From: Oasisia sp. SBJ-2009
Taxonomy: Eukaryota > Annelida > Polychaeta > Sabellida > Siboglinidae
NCBI GenBank assembly: GCA_964017155.1
Contig: OZ024866.1
Location: 27,602,105 to 27,666,104 of the forward strand
DNA: 64,000 nt
Direction: 5' to 3'
The position numbers and the translations under genes were made by a program. The notes beneath the pieces are model-generated. The model saw only the letters and a program-made list of their open reading frames with translations. It was not told the origin of the DNA and did no database searches. Shown here piece by piece: positions 41,860 through 52,689 of this stretch; the first letter of the stretch is position 1, and each line of letters opens with the position of its first letter.

Positions 41860-42282
41860 AGCCGTGCGTCGGTGTCCACACAGCGGACGGTCGCTGCCCG
41901 GAACGGTCGCGTTCAAGAACCGCTAGTGGCTGACGTCGACGGGCTGTTCCACTGCGCCGTCTGCCCACTCAGCTTCCTGTCGTGGCGGCGATGTCAGCGG
42001 CATCAGGCGCAGCACCGGCCGAACGCCGCCAACCTGCGCTGTACCCAGTGTGAAGTGACGTTTGCCGGAGTGCAGGCCCTCATAGCGCACACGGCGGCCA
42101 GTCACGCCGGCAGCGGCCAGATGCTGTGCAAGGTGTGCGGGAAGCTGTTCGAGAAGAAGCGCTACCTCCAGCAACACGCTGTCATGCACGACAAACCGCG
42201 CTACCAGTGTCACCAGTGCGGCCGATGCTTTCAGTGGCGCGGCTGTCGCAACAGCCACGCTAAGACGTGTGTCGGCAAGTGA
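41860..42282 (+). CDS. alternative 3' exon 23: four-finger class II cassette
   Basis: Acceptor 'CGTTTACTCTTGCAG' ends at 41859; phase 0 (AGC CGT GCG), stop TGA 42280-42282, 140 residues. Fingers at about 32-52 (CAVC...HQAQH), 61-82 (H-x4-H), 90-110 (CKVCGKLFEKKRYLQQH) and 117-137, the last C2HC ending KTC. Same order and spacing logic as cassette 22 (CKVCGK...F.. then YxC..C..F.W), so the two arose by duplication. Linker of 31 residues without a clear motif. Confidence 0.88.
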   Translation, partial: SRASVSTQRTVAARNGRVQEPLVADVDGLFHCAVCPLSFLSWRRCQRHQAQHRPNAANLRCTQCEVTFAGVQALIAHTAASHAGSGQMLCKVCGKLFEKKRYLQQHAVMHDKPRYQCHQCGRCFQWRGCRNSHAKTCVGK

Positions 42283-42379
42283 CGCGGCACACCGGGGCAA
42301 TTGACACGTGCAACGTGAACCTGTAGTCGTGGGAATTACGAGGAAGGAACAACCTTATTGGATCATGTTCCGTTCACGA

Positions 42380-42493
42380 CTGTCAGTGTCAGTGTCAGTG
42401 TCAGTGTCAGTGTCAGTGTCAGTGTCAGTGTCAGTGTCAGTGTCAGTGTCAGTGTCAGTGTCAGTGTCAGTGTCAGTGTCAGTGTCAGTGTCA
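42380..42493. repeat. (GTGTCA)n hexanucleotide repeat, about 19 copies
   Basis: Perfect TGTCAG repeats about 100 bases after the cassette 23 stop; it translates as Val-Ser repeats in one frame by chance. Confidence 0.95.
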
Positions 42494-42864
42494 TCGCAGT
42501 TGCAGAATTGTTCCTTTGCTGTTGCTGTTGTGTCGGTTGGAACTAAAATGCCAGTGAAGCACGCAACGTTTTCTGTTTATGAAGGAGTTTCTTGTTACCG
42601 ATGCAGTTTCACGTATCGCTGGTTCTACTCTCTGGTTCTAGTCTTAGGCTGTAGCCTTATTTTACACAGTTTACACCGAGTTGTCGTTGAGACCGTGTTT
42701 TGCCGGATTCGCCAGTTCCTGTTCTTTCTCTTTCATACGCACGCACGCACATACGCACGCACGCACACGAACACTTAATTGTACAATATGAAACGTTGGA
42801 CACACACACGCACGCACGCACGCACGTGCACACACACCCACACATACAAACACACGCACGCACG

Positions 42865-42895
<31 letters not shown>

Positions 42896-44019
42896 CAACA
42901 TTTAAATATACAATCTAAAATGTAAGTTCTGTGATTTATTAAATAGCAATAAGCATTTTGCAGTCGCTGTTTGTTGAAATATTATGACAAGTTAAAATGT
43001 TCTTCCCCTGCAAGGCGAACCACGGACTCGGACGAGCCACACAGTGTTGACGTCATGTCAGTATTCTTAGTCCTCTGTCTCGTCACCACGTGTCGCCAAT
43101 TCACGTATTCACGCGTACGCTTATGAATAATCAGCCAGGCACTGCTGCCGGAACCTGGGTAAGCACATTGGTTTTGCTGGTGTGTGAGTTACGTAGGTAA
43201 TGACATCATATTCCGGAGAACCACCCAACGGATATACACTTCAGACGCCTTCGGAATGGATCCATCAAACGGGGGTAGTTCTTGATGCGGACGCGCACGG
43301 GGAACCACCCGGCATAGTTGTGGCGGTCGAGAGCGAAGATGTGGAAGCCTTACGTGACGATATACATGGAAAAGTCGCTCTCTCTCTCTCTCTCGAAGCA
43401 GGATTCGGGAGAATGTAAGGGCTGTTCCTTTCAAGTTGAGCTCTGCGGTAACTTGTCGGCATACTTCTTTCGTATCTTCATTGTTATTGCTTTGAGGAAT
43501 AAAGATAATATCCAGTATCAAACAAAGATGTAAAAATCGCATTGATCATGTATCGCCACAAGAAGTTTTAGGAATTTGGGGATACGTGTTGGGCGAATGA
43601 CGATTCCATTTTAACCCACAGAGCGACGCTATGCCGTATGTGATGTTCTTTAGTTGAGGAAACAGTTGAGGCACATGTGTGTTTTAGATAGTAAACCGTG
43701 TGTATCTTTTTCTATGACGTACATGATTGAAGTATGCATATTGTTGCATAAACTAGTCCCGGTCATACAAAGGTATCGCGATCATAAGCAAATCCGTTCG
43801 ATTGGATGTCGAAGCAGTGGTACGTTCTGCGAAATAGCAGGTGGGCAAATACACAAGCGATCACCGTCTGTTTATTGCTGTCGGGTGATGGCAAATTTAA
43901 TGCAACAATACATTCAGCAACCACAGTTACAAAGTCTCGTGCAAACGTTCTGGAAACAATTTACACACCTACGCACGCACGCACGCACGCACATTACACT
44001 CAATCAGCACTTAAATAGG
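42494..44019. other. spacer with microsatellites and a transposon-derived relic
   Basis: (CA)/(CGCA) microsatellites at 42735-42895. At about 43255-43350 the minus strand reads 'ALDRHNYAGWFPVRVRI', resembling a DxxNYARW motif of transposon-associated proteins, in a broken frame. Nothing else recognised. Confidence 0.4.
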
Positions 44020-44390
44020 CTTCGCCGAGAAAATAGTCTGGTGATGTAGCCGGATTTTGACACCTCACGGAGCCTGGGTAATCGAGGCTTATCCTGCCCT
44101 CATTCCTGCTCCATAAACAACTGCAAATTTATTTCTGCTCATTTTTGTGTGATTATAAGTTTAATTTGAATAGTTTTTATAATGTAGTATTATCTGATAA
44201 AAAAGGGTATCGTCATTTAATTTGTTATTTAAAATTCGGATTGAGAACCAATCAGCGCGTCTACCCTACTCTGTGGTAAGGCTATCCTGGTGGCAACATC
44301 GCCAGAGCCCAGAACATAAAACCACCAAGCGGATTTCAGGGACTAAAATGTGCTGCCACCTCACGGAGTCTGGTTAATGGAGGCTAGTTT
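44020..44390. repeat. dispersed repeat family, copy 2
   Basis: Shares 'CACCTCACGGAG(C/T)CTGG', 'CTGCTCCATAAACAACTG', 'GAGAACCAATCAGCG' and 'GGTGGCAACAT' with 30735-31180. Ends about 145 bases before the Maf-like exon. Confidence 0.65.
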
Positions 44391-44535
44391 TATATCACAC
44401 ACACCCAATCAGCATTTACATCCGGGCTTTTTCAGTAATGGCGGACTAACCATGGTTGGACGCCACGCTGCAGGTTGCAGGCGCGCCCCAATGTACACGG
44501 CACTTACACGGACGGTCTTTCTGCTTTCTGCGCAG

Positions 44536-44859
44536 GTCCAGCCGCCGTACGCCGCCGGGGACGTGGACCTGGACCCGGCCCTAGGTATGTTGCTGTCCGG
44601 CTCCAGCATCACGGACGAGCAGCTGGTCGGCGCGTCCACGGTGCAGCTAAAGGACTGGGCCGCCTACCTGCCGGTCGCGGTCATGGACTCCCTCAAACAC
44701 CGCCGGCGACAGATCAAGAACCGGTACTACCAGGCGATGTGTCGACGCCGGCGCAAGCAGCAGCATCAGGCCGTCGTCAGGTCGCTGCAGCAGGCGCGCC
44801 AGATTCACCAACGGCAACGGGAGCGAGACCCGTGGTCCAGCGCGAACGTAGACACGTGA
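44536..44859 (+). CDS. alternative 3' exon 24: Maf-like basic region cassette without leucine zipper
   Basis: Acceptor 'TCTGCTTTCTGCGCAG' ends at 44535; phase 0 (GTC CAG CCG), stop TGA 44857-44859, 107 residues. There is no CxxC pair. Residues 25-54 (SITDEQLVGAS...SLK) align with the Maf extended homology region (typically LSDDELVSMSVRELN). Residues 55-73 carry the basic region: RRR at 56-58, KNR at 61-63, Tyr65, Cys69, Arg70, i.e. the Maf hallmark NRxYxxxCR. After it only one Leu (84) lies in heptad register, so a zipper is absent; dimerisation would have to come from the inferred shared N-terminus. Same strand, phase and layout as the zinc-finger cassettes. Confidence 0.85.
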   Translation, partial: VQPPYAAGDVDLDPALGMLLSGSSITDEQLVGASTVQLKDWAAYLPVAVMDSLKHRRRQIKNRYYQAMCRRRRKQQHQAVVRSLQQARQIHQRQRERDPWSSANVDT

Positions 44860-46943
44860 ACTGACGTGAATGGGAAATCGAACGTTTTCAGTTTTCATAT
44901 CCAGAATCACGATGCTTCTTTTTAGCTGTAGAGGCTTTCGTCTGACGTTACACGCCGACTTCTTCAGTATTAATGACCAATGACGGCAGCATGCACGTGG
45001 GGTAGCTCATAATTGCCCCCGTCTCTATACATTTGTGATTTTGTCTTCCTGATCCAGACGGCTGCCTTTATTTGCAGGTTTCTTTTGTTTGTCTCTTTAT
45101 CAATGATTTTCTCTCCCTCCCAGTCTATGATGTGGTTTTTAGTCGTTGCATGCATGGTCAGATAGGACGGGTTTCTTGAAGTTAGACATTTCTCTTTCCC
45201 CCCGCTCCTTGTGTATTTCTCTACAGGTAAAAAGAAACATCTTGATTTTGGATATGAACAAAATGAAAACGTTTAATCTGGAAAAGAACTGTCCTTAGCA
45301 ATGTTCAGTAACTAACGTGAATGTGGTTATGGATTGTTGCCGTTGTAAATACCTCCAGTTGATTTGTTGACGTCTTAAGTTACACATGCAAACAATCTGT
45401 GGAGGCAGATGGTCTGTACTTTGGTGGCAGTTTTGCTGGACGTTGTGACATTGTACAGTAATTCGCCAACCAACTTACCCTGATATCCATGAAATACATC
45501 AGTACTAGCATTCGCATATAACTAGTTAATTTTTATTGTAGGTAAGATAACATAGCAATACAATTACAGTACGTGTCGTTCTGATAATGAATGTAGCATA
45601 GACTGCTCGCATGTATTTCACATGCGATGAACGAACGATTACTTGTTTCATGGATTTCATTGCCTATATATTGCAATACTATCACAGGAGGCCGACACTT
45701 TTAGATATGTTTATAAGGGTGAACCGCTAACCATGCCGAATCCTCGTGAAGCTAATTTACTTACCGGTATTGTATTTTTGTTTTTAACTACAGTCACACG
45801 AATGCAGTTATTTGTACAAATAAAATATACGTTTGTTCTTGTACTGCTGGTAACGTCATCAGTGTGCTTGATGTCGGATTGAGTAGGGTTTGTCAAAGCA
45901 TTGTCACTCACACGAAGTAAAGTTTGGGCGCCCCACGGCCAAGTCTAGTCAGCACAAATGACTCCAGACAGGCCCAGTCTGACAGAGGAACGAACATGTT
46001 TAAAGTCTCGGGAATATTAGTAATGGTGTTGAACTATTTCATACATTCGTCAAATTTTTACATTTCTTTGTATATTTTGTACTTCCGTGTCAGTAGTTCT
46101 ATCCATTGTATTGCTTTACAATTTGTAGCATGCATGCATATTACTTTCACACACCCTCGCTCGCTCACAATGTGTCATCCACAATGTCACACACAGTGTC
46201 ATACACTGTCACACATAATCACACACAGTCGCACCCACGCACGCACACACGGATTTTATTCGCGTAGTCCTATACTTAGTACACGGCCGATTATGTTCAT
46301 GGTGAAAAACATTCAAAAAGACCTACTTTCATATTCACCAAATACGACATAACAAATCTATAGAAAGCGTCACCCGAGCCGCTTGTGACCGGTAAAAGTC
46401 ACCTAATGTATAAGTGCCATGTGTGACAGCTTGTGACATTTAGGTAGGCACCGCTAACATGATTTTTAGACCCCAGTAGATCCTGCACCTTTATGGGAAC
46501 ACAACATAATCGTGGTGTGGTTTGCAAGCGTAAACTCTGGTCAGCTGCACGGGGATATCGTTTGTGTAGACTTAGTTTTATAAATGCTTCAGCAAACTAA
46601 CATACTCTTATCTAGTATGTTCGTGTCTCTTGTCAGTTTCCAGTCGAACAAACCAGTTACATCTCTGTATTTCATTTCGTCTGTCGTCTGCCGTCATCCT
46701 GTCTAGTGGAAGCAAACTGGATGGACAGTCGCATATTTGTTTTCGTCATCTACGATTTCATTCCCACAAATTGAAATACTTTCAGCAGAATATTATATAG
46801 GAAGCACATATACAAAAATACATAACGCAAAGTAAGATGAGTTCTTAGAGCTTTTTGGTGACACACTTATGGCGAGTAAGCTCGCCACGTGAGAGCGTCT
46901 GTCCCTATTCACAACTGTTTGGAATGTTCATTCTCCCTTGCAG
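44860..46943. other. spacer with Penelope-like debris
   Basis: Apart from the retroelement fragment listed separately, this is AT-rich with a TCACACAC-rich stretch at 46140-46250. No exon seen. Confidence 0.45.
44965..45160 (-). mobile_element. retroelement fragment (Penelope-like endonuclease region)
   Basis: Minus-strand reading 'NHIIDWEGEKIIDKETNKR', 'QIKAAVWIRKTK' and 'MYRDGGNYELPHV' matches the conserved tail typical of Penelope-like GIY-YIG regions (H.IDW...I.D.E..K..R.IKE.IWIR). Truncated. Confidence 0.6.
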
Positions 46944-47013
46944 ATAAACACAAATGCGAATGTTGTGCCGACGGATACTCAGTCTGATGCTATATCGTCT
47001 GACGTTGTCGAAG
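46944..47013 (+). CDS. linker exon of two-exon cassette 25
   Basis: Acceptor 'CATTCTCCCTTGCAG' ends at 46943; donor GAAG|GTGAGG at 47013/47014. Length 70 = 23 codons + 1, so phase 0 in and phase 1 out. It encodes a 23-residue Asn/Asp/Ser linker with no domain. Joined to 47709-48109 the split codon is G|AA (Glu) and the product is 471 nt, a whole number of codons. The entry phase equals that of all single-exon cassettes. Confidence 0.78.
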
Positions 47014-47708
47014 GTGAGGCTGTTAGCAGGATCGTTTCGGGTTGTGAATATAATAGTCGATTATAAGCATTTTTGCAGATGATTTAAACGTACATTTGTA
47101 CTAGGTCTTGTCCATCTAAATTGCGGAATAATCAGTCTTAAAAGGACGCTAGCTGTTCATAGGTTTTATTTTGTTTATTTAATGTTATGTTCTTAATACT
47201 GCAATTATATACACATTAAGTTGAAAGTATACTGCCTACGAATTTTTGTTAAGTTACTTTATTAAAAGAAGGTGTCTGTATCTAGGTTGTTATTTATTTA
47301 ATAGTATACGTGTTCTTAACACTAGTATCTTGAATGCTGATAGTATATTGCCAGCCAAGTTAGTTACTTTAGCGCAACAATATTCGCAATTGGAAAGTTT
47401 CAACCACGCAACATGTTCAAACACACAGTTTCAAAACAAGCTTTACTGACTAAACAAGTTATGCAAAACAAGTAATAACGCCGAAACGAGCCGAGTTAAC
47501 TACAATAACCTTTGATGTTTAACATTACAACTTTTAAAACAGCGGACATGTTACAAATGACTTCGCTGGCTACTTCCGTTAACAATCAAACAGTACGATA
47601 GATTATATCATGTCAAACGTAATCAAACTCGATAAAAACCGTTCTGTTAGCCAGTGGGAAGGAAACCGAATGAAATGGAAAATTACAACATTGTTGTTTG
47701 TTTGACAG

Positions 47709-48109
47709 AAAATTCTGCGTGGCGGCTGGCGTCAGACAGACAGTTATTATCATTATCGAATTTGGCCAATGGCAATGTTACTTTACACCTATCTGAGTTG
47801 CCAATAACGGAGCGACACGCTGCCCGAGGTCTACCATATCGGTGTGGAGAATGCAACAAGTGCTTCACCAGGCGGGACAACCTCAGGGTCCACATGCGGA
47901 AGCACTCCGGTGACTTCCGGTGTGCGCAGTGCCGACGCCAGTTCTCCCAGAACAGACACCTGCTGGATCACGTGAAGGCCGTGCACGAGGCGCGGCGGTT
48001 GCAGTGCGTGTTCTGCCAGAAGTGGTACTCCACCCGGAGGGCTCTGAAGCAACACGTCCGCACCCACACGGGGCTGTGTGACCAACCGGATGCGCCGGGT
48101 CTGTGGTGA
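47709..48109 (+). CDS. zinc-finger exon of cassette 25 (three C2H2 fingers, class III)
   Basis: Acceptor 'TTGTTTGTTTGACAG' ends at 47708; entered in phase 1 (AA completes the split codon). Stop TGA 48107-48109; 156 residues with its linker exon. Fingers at cassette residues about 69-89 ('FTRRDNLRVH'), 95-116 and 123-143 ('YSTRRALKQH'). The RRDNLRVH helix and 'HSGDF' linker tie it to cassettes 26-28, which have 'RKDNL.VH' and 'HTGDK'. After the stop a fourth-finger relic continues in another frame. An alternative reading from ATG 47675 as an intronless gene is possible but less consistent with its neighbours. Confidence 0.8.
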
Positions 48110-49641
48110 GACGTTTTCGGATAAGCCACAGTACGACTGGCACGTGACGAGCCATTGTAGTCAGAATTCACGGACAACTGTAGATGATGTGTGCTTGGAA
48201 AGCAATCTGGTCACTATTCCGCTCGTTGCCAGTGGGGAGTCGACGACTGCGTGTACGCTCAAGAAAGTCAACGATAAGATGAATACGAGCCACCAGAGGC
48301 AGCGTGAAGATTCAGGAAGCTGCCAGTGTTTCTACTCTAGTCAGAATCTTGGCAACGAGACAACTGTCAGACGATCTTATCTCTATTGGTTGTTCTATGC
48401 GAGTTAATGAATGTCGTATCAGTTCAAGCACAGTTATAATTATAAATTATTATTGGTGTAATTTAAAACTGCAAATGTTGGAGTTCTTCTGTTTTTTTTT
48501 CTTTTTGTGTAAATCTGGTGCAACAGGAATACACGACGTATGAGTTTAAAATGAAACAGTTGTGACCAGTCTTCGTAATGAAGTATATCATACGTACGTC
48601 ATGCACAGTGTCGCCGTGAAACAAAACTACATTACATACGAGTCCAGTCAAGCTGGATGCTACTATTTCCGTTCCGCGTCACTTGGGCGATGGCAGCCAA
48701 TAACATTCTGCACAGTATAAGCAAAGCACAGCAAGTTTTGATATCATTGACGTTGTTATTATTGACATTTTCAGTAAGTTTGTTTCTTTGTTTTACTAAA
48801 TGTTGGACCTTAGGTCATTTGCATGTTTACACTCAGGTTGTTGCAAATAAATGTGCAGTGACGTTCTTTACCAGTTCTACTTTGGCGCGTTTGGTATCCG
48901 CATGACGCATGTGTTGTTCGCGGCTCGACATAATGTGCGATTCTTCGGATGTGAACACGATTGGCCGTCGAGAAAGTGGCATAACAATACATCCATTTAA
49001 ACAAGTTTTTTTTAGTGCAATTAGTTATTATTAAAGCTTTCAGAAGTTAAACTAATTACCAGTATTACCCACAGTATTGCCTCCTTGTAACGTTTTTTAA
49101 TCCGGCAAATTCGATATTTTTCATGTGAGGGCCGAGGGGTGCTGTTGGAGATGTTTGTGATTTTCAAGAGTTGGTCCTGTTGGGTTCGACATCGCGAGAC
49201 GTCGGCACTGTGCTGTCGGAGGTCTGTGGCGTGACGTATCAATTATTTTAATACTAACAAGTCACCGGTTATATTAAAACTAGCTTACTCTGAACTATTG
49301 TGTCACGTGACTGCCGACTGTGTGGATAATTCTCCAGCAAAAATGCGAATAATTCGTGACCTGCTGGTGTGTTATAAAAGCAACGACGACGACGACGACG
49401 ACAACAGTAGTTGTAATCATGGTTCGTTGTCATTATGTTTCAGTAGGTTCTGAATCTGAGACTCTGTCCGACATTTGTACATTTAACGCCTTGTTGTTAA
49501 GCAGCTCTGTCTAACGTAAAGTTGCCCTATCTAACGTGAAACGACACAATCTGCCGTGAAGGAACACCGTGTAACGTGAAGCAACACCGTGTAACGTGAA
49601 GCAGCACTGTCTAACGTGAAGCTGTGCATTTCTATTGACAG
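48110..49641. other. spacer after cassette 25
   Basis: 48075-48150 holds the relic fourth finger (see findings). AATAAA at 48846-48851. At 49500-49625 there are five loose repeats of 'CTAACGTGAAGC' just before the next linker exon. Confidence 0.5.
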
Positions 49642-49729
49642 ACGTGCCGGAGTGCCGCCAACCTTCTCCCCAGTCCCTCGTCCTTTAGTCGTCAGCCCGG
49701 TTGTGCCGCTGTATCCCGTGGCAGCGAAG
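49642..49729 (+). CDS. linker exon of two-exon cassette 26
   Basis: Acceptor 'CATTTCTATTGACAG' ends at 49641; donor GAAG|GTACGA at 49729/49730. Length 88 = 29 codons + 1. It encodes a Ser/Pro/Ala/Arg linker ending 'SRGSE'. Entered in phase 0, left in phase 1; the split codon with 51114 is G|AG (Glu). Same length and acceptor style as the linker exon of cassette 27. Confidence 0.78.
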
Positions 49730-49854
49730 GTACGACATTCTTCCTCGCTTCACAACGCACACCAAACAACTGAATTAACGTGAATTTAACATTAAGGTTA
49801 AGATGTAGCCATGCTTATTACCAATCACGTACATTCGCGCACATTACAAACTCA

Positions 49855-50925
49855 CGACAGACATATGTTTATGGTTTGACAATGAATTCACCTAGACCCA
49901 CGACAGACATGTTTATGGTTTAAACAATGAATTCACCTAGACCCACGACAGACATGTTTATGGTTTAAACAATGAATTCAACTAAACCCAAGACAGACAT
50001 GTTTATGGTTTAAATAATTAATTCACCTAGACCCACGACAGACATGTTTATGGTTTAAACAATGAATTCACCTAGACCCACGACAGACATGTTTATGGTT
50101 TAAACAATGAATTCACCTAGACCCACGACAGACATGTTTATGGTTTAAACAATGAATTCACCTAGACCCACGACAGACATGTTTATGGTTTAAACAATGA
50201 ATTCACCTAGACCCACGACAGACATGTTTATGGTTTAAACAATGAATTCACCTAGACCCACGACAGACATGTTTATGGTTTAAACAATGAATTCACCTAG
50301 ACCCACGACAGACACGTTTATGGTTTAAACAATGAATTCACCTAGACCCACGACAGACATGTTTATGGTTTAAACAATGAATTCACCTAAACCCAAGACA
50401 GACATGTTTATGGTTTGACAATGAATTCACCTAGACCCACGACAGACATGTTTATGGTTTAAACAATGAATTCACCTAGACCCACGACAGACATGTTTAT
50501 GGTTTAAACAATGAATTCACCTAAACCCAAGACAGACATGTTTATGGTTTAAACAATGAATTCACCTAGACCCACGACAGACATGTTTATGGTTTAAACA
50601 ATGAATTCACCTAGACCCACGACAGACATGTTTATGGTTTAAACAATGAATTCACCTAAACCCAAGACAGTCATGTTTATGGTTTAAACAATGAATTCAC
50701 CTAGACCCACGATAGACATGTTTATGGTTTAAACAATGAATTCACCTAGACCCACGACAGACACGTTTATGGTTTAAACAATGAATTCACCTAGACCCAC
50801 GACAGACATGTTTATGGTTTAAACAATGAATTCACCTAGACCCACGACAGACATGTTTATGGTTTAAACAATGAATTCACCTAAACCCAAGACAGGCATG
50901 TTTATGGTTAAAATAATTAATTCAC
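49855..50925. repeat. 45-bp minisatellite, about 24 copies, inside the cassette 26 intron
   Basis: Unit of 45 bp: GACATGTTTATGGTTTAAAC then AATGAATTCACCTAGACCCACGACA. Minor variants (CTAAACCCAAGACA) recur at intervals. Each unit carries GTTTAAAC and GAATTC palindromes. It fills most of the intron between the linker exon and the zinc-finger exon. Confidence 0.96.
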
Positions 50926-51113
50926 CTCGGCTTACGCTTGAGTGCCAGTCGTCTCTGACGACATCATGAGTTCACAACTTGTCTCTGGTAAAGATGGTCA
51001 GCTAAAATGGCGGCACACCAAATATCACGTGACCCCGTGACGTCACATGATATGCTTCTATAGGCAATTAGGCATACACTCGACATATACGTAAATTCGG
51101 TGTGAATTTTCAG

Positions 51114-51364
51114 AGGACCCCACTACTCGTGCAAGGTCTGTTGTTTGGACGCCCCCGAGGTTGGCGCCCAGCCCCCGTCGCCCCGGGCAACGGCAACCCC
51201 CTCGCTTCCAGTGTGGCGTGTGCGGCAGGGGGTTCTCACGCCGGACCAACCTGACCGTGCACCTGCGCCTGCACACCGGCGACAAACACCAGTGTCACCT
51301 CTGCTACGCGTCGTACGTCACCAAACGCGACCTCCACGTGCACCTCAGGAAGAAACACGTCTGA
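51114..51364 (+). CDS. zinc-finger exon of cassette 26 (two C2H2 fingers, class III)
   Basis: Acceptor 'GGTGTGAATTTTCAG' ends at 51113; entered in phase 1 (AG completes GAG). Stop TGA 51362-51364. With the linker exon the cassette is 339 nt, 112 residues. A Pro/Arg-rich linker leads to finger 1 at about 63-83 ('[10 protein letters not shown]') and finger 2 at about 90-111 ('[10 protein letters not shown]', H-x4-H), joined by 'HTGDKHQC'. The protein ends one residue after the last His. In phase 0 the exon would not read the fingers, which supports the two-exon structure. Confidence 0.84.
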
Positions 51365-51617
51365 TGTAGAACAGTCATAGTATGCACAATCAGATTGTGC
51401 ATGATAGTCATCATACTGGGGCATCACGCACTAGTGTGGATGGTCGGTTTCAGGATTGCTGGCTTCATGTTATCTGGAAGTGAAATAAGAGTATTTGTGT
51501 TTGGGAATATAGGTTTAGGGTGGGGTGGATGGGGAAAAGTACAAGTCAATGATGGGGGAGGGTGGGGGTGTGGTAGGGATGGGGTGGAAGGGGGACAGGG
51601 GTGGTGCTGTGTATTGT

Positions 51618-51833
51618 CTATTGGAGGTGCCTGAAGGGTGCAGTTATCAGGTTAATGTCCTGCAATGCACCCTTACAGGAGTCGAGAATGTTGTGGATAA
51701 ATACATTAGATGGAAGTTTGTTCCACTGGGCTATAGTTCGGGGAAAGAAGCTGTATTTGTAGTTGTTGGGGGAGGTGGATATTTGCCTGTATTTGTGTGG
51801 GTGGTTGGATCTTGTTTGGCTGTGTCCGGGCAT
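51618..51833 (-). mobile_element. non-LTR retrotransposon C-terminal fragment
   Basis: Minus-strand reading 'YKYSFFPRTIAQWNKLP' is the widespread C-terminal signature of CR1/L2/Jockey-type reverse transcriptases. Short and 5'-truncated. Confidence 0.7.
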
Positions 51834-52007
51834 GACGTATTGGTTGGGATTTATGTCTAAGAGATTGTTTGTTATTAAATATATACCTGGTGCCTGGTGG
51901 TAAGTCTGGCCTCAGCCCTCCTCTGTTCTAGGGTTGGCCAGGAGAGGGCAGAGGCCAAGGTGGATCCAGATGTTTCCCAGCTGTAATTATGGACCACGTG
52001 CTATGTG

Positions 52008-52013
52008 AATAAA
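52008..52013 (+). promoter_or_regulatory. polyadenylation signal AATAAA downstream of cassette 26
   Basis: Canonical hexamer about 640 bases after the stop; the nearest clear signal for this cassette. Confidence 0.4.
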
Positions 52014-52689
52014 TGATTTATTTGAGTATAAAAAATTTCACACTAAGATACAGCGTATTTAGTATCAGGACGACTGTAAGCTAAGGATTCTGTGTATGAC
52101 CAGAGCTATTAGATAGAAGCTGGGACACTCCCCCGTGGAACCAAACGCGCATAGATCTCGCTCATTCTCCGGCGTCTCGTCGTTTAGTACGGTGTCTGTT
52201 TTAAATTTGTATACCATCCGTGTGAGGGCGCTGTGTGTTCAAGAGCCCCAGCTCGGATGTATTAGCTTTGGTTGAACCTCGCAGCATATGTTACATGATG
52301 CAAAACACTGTTACTTATTCTAGAAAGACATTGAATTAAGTCAAGGTATTACCATATTAGAGTTGTATTCAAACATCGATATCACATACGCATAATAAAA
52401 ATATTGATATCACATAAAAAAAATGCATTGAGACGTATGTGATGTACTCGTTGTTTGTTCTATAATGAATAATAAAAGTTTCATTTTACCGTGTTGCATA
52501 TTACATCTTCTAGTGACATTCATACCTTCTTCATGTTGTCTAAGCATTAATTGCATGCTCTTATGGTCTACTGGTTGGTAAATCACGAAATGTCATGATT
52601 ATGACTGATGACAACCTTGACTTAGTCTTAATAATAGAGTTTGTAATTTGATATTACTACAACAAACAAAATCTAGCCAAGCTTAAGCT

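Noticed and set aside
42308..42778. Val-Ser repeat protein
   Set aside because: Chance translation of the (GTGTCA)n hexanucleotide repeat.
47651..48109. Cassette 25 read as a single phase 0 exon from a TAG acceptor at 47648-47650, or as an intronless gene from ATG 47675
   Set aside because: The acceptor at 47650 is weak. A much better one ends at 47708 and gives phase 1, which pairs exactly with the linker exon 46944-47013, as in cassettes 26-28.
49855..50925. Regular 45-bp units resembling a CRISPR array
   Set aside because: There are no unique spacers; units are directly contiguous, and the context is animal intron. It is a minisatellite.
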